A stretch of DNA of 64,000 bases from Streptomyces sp. BA2 (lineage in GTDB: Bacteria > Actinomycetota > Actinomycetes > Streptomycetales > Streptomycetaceae): NCBI RefSeq assembly GCF_009769735.1, contig NZ_WSRO01000002.1:6150001-6214000 (forward strand), in the 5' to 3' direction. Below the pieces are notes generated by a model. It was not told the DNA's origin and did not search any database. It saw only the letters and a list, made by a program, of their open reading frames with translations. Shown here piece by piece: positions 59,778 through 64,000 of the stretch; the stretch's first letter is position 1; each line of letters opens with the position of its first letter. The translations under genes and the position numbers were made by a program.

Positions 59778-59869
59778 GCGAAGCAGAGTACCTAGGGGTC
59801 GTTATCCGGCCTAGACCGAGGGGGCGGACCGGGGGCCGGAGCGCGGACACGCACAGCTACCCTGCAAGG

Positions 59870-60322
59870 GTGAGTACTGAGCGGAACCCCACCCCCGAAG
59901 CCCCGCAGTCAGGCCCGCGTCCCGGACGCCTGACGGCCGCGGCGGCCCTCGCCGCGCTGGAGGGCGTCGCACTCATCGCCGCCGGTGTCTACATGCTCGT
60001 GATGGGCCTCGCGGGTGACCCCGACAATCCGGAACAGGCCACGACGGGCGGCATCACGCTGATCGTTCTCGCGCTCCTGCCCCTGCTCGCCGCCCGCGGT
60101 CTCCTGCTCCGCCGCAGCTGGAGCCGGGGGCCCGCCATCATCACGCAGATCATGGCGCTTCCGGTGGCCTGGCAGCTGCTGCAGGCCGACAGCATGGCCA
60201 TCCCGGGCGGCATCGCGCTCGCCGCGGTCGCGGTGGCCGCGCTCGTGCTGCTGGTCAACCCCGCCACGACCGAGGCCCTCGGCATCCGGGGACCGGGGAA
60301 CGTACAGGACGACGTGAAGTAG
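59870..60322 (+). CDS. Four-helix membrane protein of unknown function
   Basis: 150 residues from GTG at 59870, preceded by AAGG only six bases upstream. After a Pro-rich N-terminus there are four hydrophobic segments: AAAALAALEGVALIAAGVYMLV, GITLIVLALLPLLAARGLLL, PAIITQIMALPVAWQLLQ and GGIALAAVAVAALVLLVNP. The pattern PATTEALGI near the end is common to actinobacterial proteins of this type. No function known. Convergent with sigH, a terminator hairpin between them. Confidence 0.82.
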   Translation: MSTERNPTPEAPQSGPRPGRLTAAAALAALEGVALIAAGVYMLVMGLAGDPDNPEQATTGGITLIVLALLPLLAARGLLLRRSWSRGPAIITQIMALPVAWQLLQADSMAIPGGIALAAVAVAALVLLVNPATTEALGIRGPGNVQDDVK

Positions 60323-60365
60323 CCGTCCCGCACGCGACGGACCCGCTGGACGGGAGAGACCTTCC

Positions 60366-60400
60366 GAAGGAGCAGACCAGGAGGGGCGGTCTGCTCCTTC
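60366..60400. terminator. Bidirectional terminator before sigH 3' end
   Basis: 13-bp stem GAAGGAGCAGACC / GGTCTGCTCCTTC with a 9-nt loop, 43 bp after the membrane-protein stop and 1 bp from the sigH stop. Confidence 0.82.
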
Positions 60401-60401
60401 G

Positions 60402-61454
60402 TCACTCCTCCACGAGGAGCTTCTCGCGCAGCTGCGCGAGCGTGCGGGCGAGGAGCCGGGAGACGTGCATCTGGGAGATGCCGACTTCCTGGGCGATCTG
60501 CGACTGCGTCATGTTGCCGAAGAACCGCAGCAGCAGGATGCGCTTCTCGCGCGGTGGAAGGTCTTCAAGGAGCGGTTTGAGGGACTCCCTGTACTCGACG
60601 CCCTCCAGGGCCTCGTCCTCCGCGCCCAGGGTGTCCGCGACCGCGGGGGACTCGTCGTCCGTGTCCGGGACGTCCAGGGACAGCGTGGAGTACGCGTTGG
60701 CCGACTCCAGGCCCTCCAGGACCTCCTCCTCGGAGATGGCCAGCTTCTGGGCGAGCTCATGCACCGTGGGGGAGCGGCCGTGCTGCTGGGACAGCTCGGC
60801 GGTCGCCGTGGTGAGGGCGAGCCTGAGCTCCTGGAGGCGCCGCGGGACCCGGACCGCCCACCCCTTGTCGCGGAAGTGGCGCTTGATCTCGCCGACGACC
60901 GTGGGTGTCGCGTACGTGGAGAACTCCACGCCGCGCTCCGGGTCGAAGCGGTCCACGGACTTGATCAGGCCGATGGTGGCGACCTGCGTCAGGTCGTCAA
61001 GGGGCTCGCCGCGGTTGCGGAAGCGGCGGGCCAGGTGCTCGACGAGCGGCAGGTGCATGCGGACCAGCTTGTTGCGCAGCTCCGCGTACTCGGGGCTGCC
61101 GTCTTTCAGCTCGCGCAGCTCGATGAACATCGCGCGTGCACCGCTGCGGTCCTGCGGATCGTGCCGGGTGTGCTGCTGCTCACCGTGTTCGCTCATGTAT
61201 CCCGCCCGTTGCGCGCCGCCCCGGACGGAGGGCTTCGCGCGCTCCTCCTGGGCGGTCGGCTCTGCCTGCTCCGACGCATCAGCCACAGTCGACGGACCCG
61301 GCTGCTCCGGGTCCTCCGGGTGCGGCCTGGCCTGCTGCTCGGGGATGCCCGTGAGCGCCGGCTCCACCGGAGCCTCGCGCCCCCTTGTCGGCTTTATCGG
61401 CGCACCTCCCCGGCCACCGGGCAGATCCCGTGTGCCGCGCTCTTCGTCCCGCAC
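60402..61454 (-). CDS. sigH: SigB/SigF-type stress sigma factor SigH
   Basis: 350 residues from GTG at 61454, which follows AGGGAGGGG; an internal ATG at 61196 would give 264 residues, the usual SigF-family length. The first ~90 residues are a Pro/Glu/Gln-rich extension. The core begins at RAMFIELRELKDGSPEYAELRNKLV (region 1.2/2), then DDLTQVATIGLIKSVDRFDPERGVEFSTYA (region 2), region 3, and SQIAQEVGISQMHVSRLLARTLAQLR (region 4.2 HTH). Position and its partner prsH just upstream identify it as SigH, the osmotic/developmental stress sigma factor. Multiple N-terminal forms are known in S. coelicolor. Confidence 0.92.
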   Translation of the reverse strand: MRDEERGTRDLPGGRGGAPIKPTRGREAPVEPALTGIPEQQARPHPEDPEQPGPSTVADASEQAEPTAQEERAKPSVRGGAQRAGYMSEHGEQQHTRHDPQDRSGARAMFIELRELKDGSPEYAELRNKLVRMHLPLVEHLARRFRNRGEPLDDLTQVATIGLIKSVDRFDPERGVEFSTYATPTVVGEIKRHFRDKGWAVRVPRRLQELRLALTTATAELSQQHGRSPTVHELAQKLAISEEEVLEGLESANAYSTLSLDVPDTDDESPAVADTLGAEDEALEGVEYRESLKPLLEDLPPREKRILLLRFFGNMTQSQIAQEVGISQMHVSRLLARTLAQLREKLLVEE

Positions 61455-61471
61455 CGGCCCCTCCCTGCCCC

Positions 61472-61885
61472 TCACGCCGGCCCGGGTCCCGCGCCGCGCT
61501 TCTTGTAGAGACTGATCGAGACGGTGTTGTCCTCGGCCACGGAGGAGTCGACCTGACCCGCGAGGGCGGACAGCACAGTCCAGGCGAAGGTGTCCCGTTC
61601 CGGGGCCCGGCCGTCGGTGGTCGGCGCCGAGACGGTCACCTCCAGGGAGTCGTCGACGAGCCGGAAGACGCAGCTGAGCACCGAACCGGGCACGGCCTGC
61701 TGGAGCAGGATCGCGCAGGCCTCGTCGACCGCGATGCGGAGGTCCTCGATCTCGTCGAGAGTGAAGTCCAAACGCGCCGCGAGACCGGCCGTAGCCGTAC
61801 GCAGCACCGACAGGTAGGCACCCGCAGCCGGAAGGCGGACCTCGACGAAGTCCTGATTCCCGGGCTCGCCTGCGATCTGGGACAC
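61472..61885 (-). CDS. prsH: RsbW-like anti-sigma factor PrsH (UshX)
   Basis: 137 residues from GTG at 61885, with GGAGG nearby; an in-frame GTG at 62044 is possible but the added segment is not family-like. GHKL/HATPase_c2 fold of serine kinases: IEDLRIAVDEACAILLQQAVPG carries the ATP-binding Asn/Asp region in diverged form (DEAC in place of the N-box ENAxxH), so kinase activity may be reduced. It binds and inhibits SigH; the genes are 17 bp apart and co-transcribed. The C-terminus is basic, Gly/Pro-rich. Confidence 0.9.
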   Translation of the reverse strand: MSQIAGEPGNQDFVEVRLPAAGAYLSVLRTATAGLAARLDFTLDEIEDLRIAVDEACAILLQQAVPGSVLSCVFRLVDDSLEVTVSAPTTDGRAPERDTFAWTVLSALAGQVDSSVAEDNTVSISLYKKRGAGPGPA

Positions 61886-62132
61886 CCTCACCTCCAAGGT
61901 GGTACAAGCACTTTCGGGGCTCCAGGTCCGCCGTCCAGCGGCGGTCCGGACTGCGTCACACGGGTAACGCACCACGTAGTTCTGCGGTGACGCTACCGCG
62001 CTCCCCAGTTCCGTGTCCCGGGGACCCCGCTCCGTTGCTGTCACTCATAGTAAGCCTAAGGGTACGGAGAGTGGCTAGGGGTCTCGCGGTCCCAATTGGA
62101 GAGTACGGGCGTCGGGTTGACGTACCCAGGCC

Positions 62133-62393
62133 TCAGACGATCGAACCGTCCACGAAGCACCAACGCCAGCTCTCGCCAGGCTCGAAGGTCCTCATCACCG
62201 CGTGTCCGGTGTCCTTGAAGTGTGCCGTCGCGTGCTGGAAGGGCGAGGAGTCGCAGCAGCCCACATGACCGCAGTCCAGACAGAGCCGCAGTTGCACCGG
62301 GTGACTGCCGACCGCGAGGCACTCGGGACAGGTCTCGCTCAGCGGGGCGGGCTCAGGGTGCGGCAGCGCAGCGACATGCGGGCACTCGTTCAT
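62133..62393 (-). CDS. UBP-type zinc-finger protein
   Basis: 86 residues from ATG at 62393. Cys/His pattern of the ZnF-UBP fold: C4/H6, CPEC (about 22-25), CLDCGHVGCCDSS (about 38-50), HATAHFKDTGH. In eukaryotes this fold binds the free C-terminus of ubiquitin; bacterial stand-alone versions have no established ligand. It lies upstream of prsH-sigH on the same strand (about 250 bp) and divergent from the antiporter gene. In S. coelicolor the gene upstream of prsH/ushX was called ushY; I cannot confirm identity. Confidence 0.85.
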   Translation of the reverse strand: MNECPHVAALPHPEPAPLSETCPECLAVGSHPVQLRLCLDCGHVGCCDSSPFQHATAHFKDTGHAVMRTFEPGESWRWCFVDGSIV

Positions 62394-62439
62394 GATTGCC
62401 AGGTTACGACGGGAACGCGTATCGCGGAGGGCCTGACCG

Positions 62440-64000
62440 ATGGACGTACTGCCCCTGGTGGCACTGATCGCGGCGAGTGCCGCGGTGGCCGGAGCCGCGC
62501 GCTGGACCCCGGTGCCGGCGCCGCTGCTGCTCGTCGCGGTGGGTCTGGTCGCCGCGTACGTGCCCGGGGTTCCGGACTACCACCTGGACCCGCACATCGT
62601 GCTGCCGCTGATCCTGCCGCCCCTGCTGCACACCGCGGCCCTGGAGAGTTCGTACCTCGATCTGCGCGCCAACATCAGACCCGTGGCGCTGCTCTCGGTC
62701 GGGTACACGCTGTTCGCGACCCTCGCCGTCGGCTACCTCGCGTATCTGCTGATCCCCGATCTGCCGCTGACCGCCGCGCTTGTCCTCGGCGCGGTGATCG
62801 CGCCGCCGGACGCGGTGGCGGCCACGGCCATCGCGCGGAAGGTGGGGCTGCCCTCACGGATCACCACGATCCTCCAGGGCGAGTCGCTGGTGAACGACGC
62901 GACCGCGATCACCGCCTTCAAGGTCGCGCTCGCGGCTGCGGTCGGCGAGGGCGCGAGCTGGGCGGGCGGGATCCAGGAGTTCCTGGTGGCCGCGGTCGGC
63001 GGGGTCGGTGTCGGTCTTGTCCTCATGGTGCCGATCCACTGGCTGCGCAGGCACATGAAGGAGGCGATGCTGCAGAACACCCTCTCCTTGCTGATCCCCT
63101 TCGTCGCGTACGCGGCCGCCGAGCAGGTCGGTGCCTCCGGAGTGCTCGCCGTGGTCGTCGTCGCCCTGTTCCTCGGACACCGCTCCTGGGAGGTCGACTT
63201 CGAGACGCGGCTCCAGGAAGCCGCCGTGTGGAAGGTGGTCGCGTTCATCCTGGAGTCGGCGGTCTTCGCGCTCATCGGCCTGCAACTGCCGCTCGTGCTC
63301 AAGGGGCTCGGTGAGTACAGCGGTCCCCAGGCGGCCTGGTACGCGCTGGGGGTCTTCTTCTTCGTCGTCCTCGTGCGCTTCGTGTGGTCGTATCCGGCGA
63401 CCTATCTGCCGCGGATCCTGTCGACGCGCATCAAGGAGCGGGAGTCCGACATGGACTGGCGGCGGCCGCTGATCGTCAGCTGGGCCGGGATGCGCGGTGT
63501 GGTGTCGCTGGCGATCGCCTTCTCGATCCCGCTCGTCATGGACGACGGGGAGCCGTTCCCCGCGCGGAACCTCGTCCTGTTCCTGACCTTCACCACGGTG
63601 ATCGGCACACTGGTTGTGCAGGGGCTCTCGCTGCCGTGGCTGATCCGGGTCTTGAAATTGCCGGGGCGTGACGCGCAGGCGGAGACGCTCGCGGAGGCGC
63701 AGGCGCAGAACGCCGCCTCGCAGGCCGCGGAGCGGAGGGTGGACGAACTCATGCGGGACGAGCGCAATCGCCTCCCAGAGCCCCTTCAGGACCGTCTGCG
63801 CACTGTCCTCGAGCGGCGCCGCAACTCCGTGTGGGAGCGGCTCGGCCAGTCCAACCCCGTCACGGGGGAGTCCGCCGACGACACCTACCGCAGGCTCGCC
63901 CGGGAGGCGATCGCCGCGGAGCGGGAGGTGTTCGTGACGATGCGGGACGAGCGGCGCATCGACGACGAGATGATGCGGACCCTGCTGCGGAAGCTGGACC
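62440..64000 (+). CDS. CPA1-type Na+/H+ antiporter (3' end beyond window)
   Basis: At least 520 residues from ATG at 62440, with GGAGG ten bases upstream; no stop before the window edge. About 12-13 membrane helices; the transport motif is ALVLGAVIAPPDAVAATAIARKVGLP (about 108-133), with the ion-binding Asp, followed by LQGESLVNDATAITAFKVAL. After VSWAGMRGVVSLAIAFSIP and the last helix (about residue 400) comes a charged cytoplasmic tail (RDERNRLPEPLQDRLRTVLERRR). It exports Na+ or K+ in exchange for protons. Confidence 0.93.
   Translation, partial: MDVLPLVALIAASAAVAGAARWTPVPAPLLLVAVGLVAAYVPGVPDYHLDPHIVLPLILPPLLHTAALESSYLDLRANIRPVALLSVGYTLFATLAVGYLAYLLIPDLPLTAALVLGAVIAPPDAVAATAIARKVGLPSRITTILQGESLVNDATAITAFKVALAAAVGEGASWAGGIQEFLVAAVGGVGVGLVLMVPIHWLRRHMKEAMLQNTLSLLIPFVAYAAAEQVGASGVLAVVVVALFLGHRSWEVDFETRLQEAAVWKVVAFILESAVFALIGLQLPLVLKGLGEYSGPQAAWYALGVFFFVVLVRFVWSYPATYLPRILSTRIKERESDMDWRRPLIVSWAGMRGVVSLAIAFSIPLVMDDGEPFPARNLVLFLTFTTVIGTLVVQGLSLPWLIRVLKLPGRDAQAETLAEAQAQNAASQAAERRVDELMRDERNRLPEPLQDRLRTVLERRRNSVWERLGQSNPVTGESADDTYRRLAREAIAAEREVFVTMRDERRIDDEMMRTLLRKLD

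Overview
The window is a 64 kb piece of a Streptomyces chromosome core. The DNA is very GC-rich, starts are often GTG or TTG, genes commonly overlap by 4 bp (ATGA/GTGA), and many genes are Streptomyces hallmarks: sigR-rsrA, dasR-dasABC, wblE, sigH-prsH, an epi-isozizaene synthase/CYP170 pair, and nrdAB with a cobalamin riboswitch. From memory, the gene order resembles the S. coelicolor stretch around SCO5170-SCO5250; no database was consulted. The first gene (minus strand, ThiF-like) and the last (plus strand, Na+/H+ antiporter) are cut by the window edges.

Layout. 1-9.7 kb: metallopeptidase, a TerD-AIM24 fusion plus two AIM24 proteins, Nudix hydrolase, zinc metalloprotease-like protein, SDR, moaE, a 56-residue membrane protein, PDZ/Lon-type protease. 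9.8-15.7 kb: PPA1309 protein, UPF0182 membrane protein, and two identical initiator tRNA genes bracketing a Sel1/TPR protein. 15.8-20.9 kb: sulfonate/nitrate-type ABC transporter, Fur-family regulator divergent from a haem catalase. 20.9-28.1 kb: CBS protein, hisN, TetR, SMR efflux protein, rsgA, aroA, M50 protease, HMCES/YedK-type protein, alpha/beta hydrolase. 28.1-33.9 kb: sigR-rsrA thiol-stress switch, two HD-domain membrane proteins, a TPR protein, peptide deformylase. 34.2-36.7 kb: albaflavenone-type terpene pair. 36.7-41.7 kb: class Ia ribonucleotide reductase nrdA-nrdB with a nearby AraC-type gene (nrdS-like), headed by a B12 riboswitch and paired NrdR-like boxes. 41.7-42.3 kb: a MazEF-like toxin-antitoxin pair. 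42.3-46.7 kb: mctP/DUF3311 and cstA/ybdD carboxylate transporters. 46.8-54.8 kb: the amino-sugar regulon (dasR, dasABC, GH3 hexosaminidase, nagB, SIS protein) with DasR-responsive elements. 54.8-64 kb: SDR/TetR pair, PdtaS-like kinase, wblE, lipid kinase, sigH-prsH, zf-UBP protein, antiporter.

No CRISPR array, prophage or insertion sequence was seen. The most interesting signals are non-coding. They are a 13-bp hairpin that buries the cstA ribosome-binding site; a repeated palindromic 3'-element with a compensatory base-pair change between its two copies; layered control of nrdAB squeezed against a toxin-antitoxin operator; a DasR-like site far upstream of a histidine kinase; and an exactly 55-codon in-frame extension of sigR driven by a perfect sigma-R promoter.
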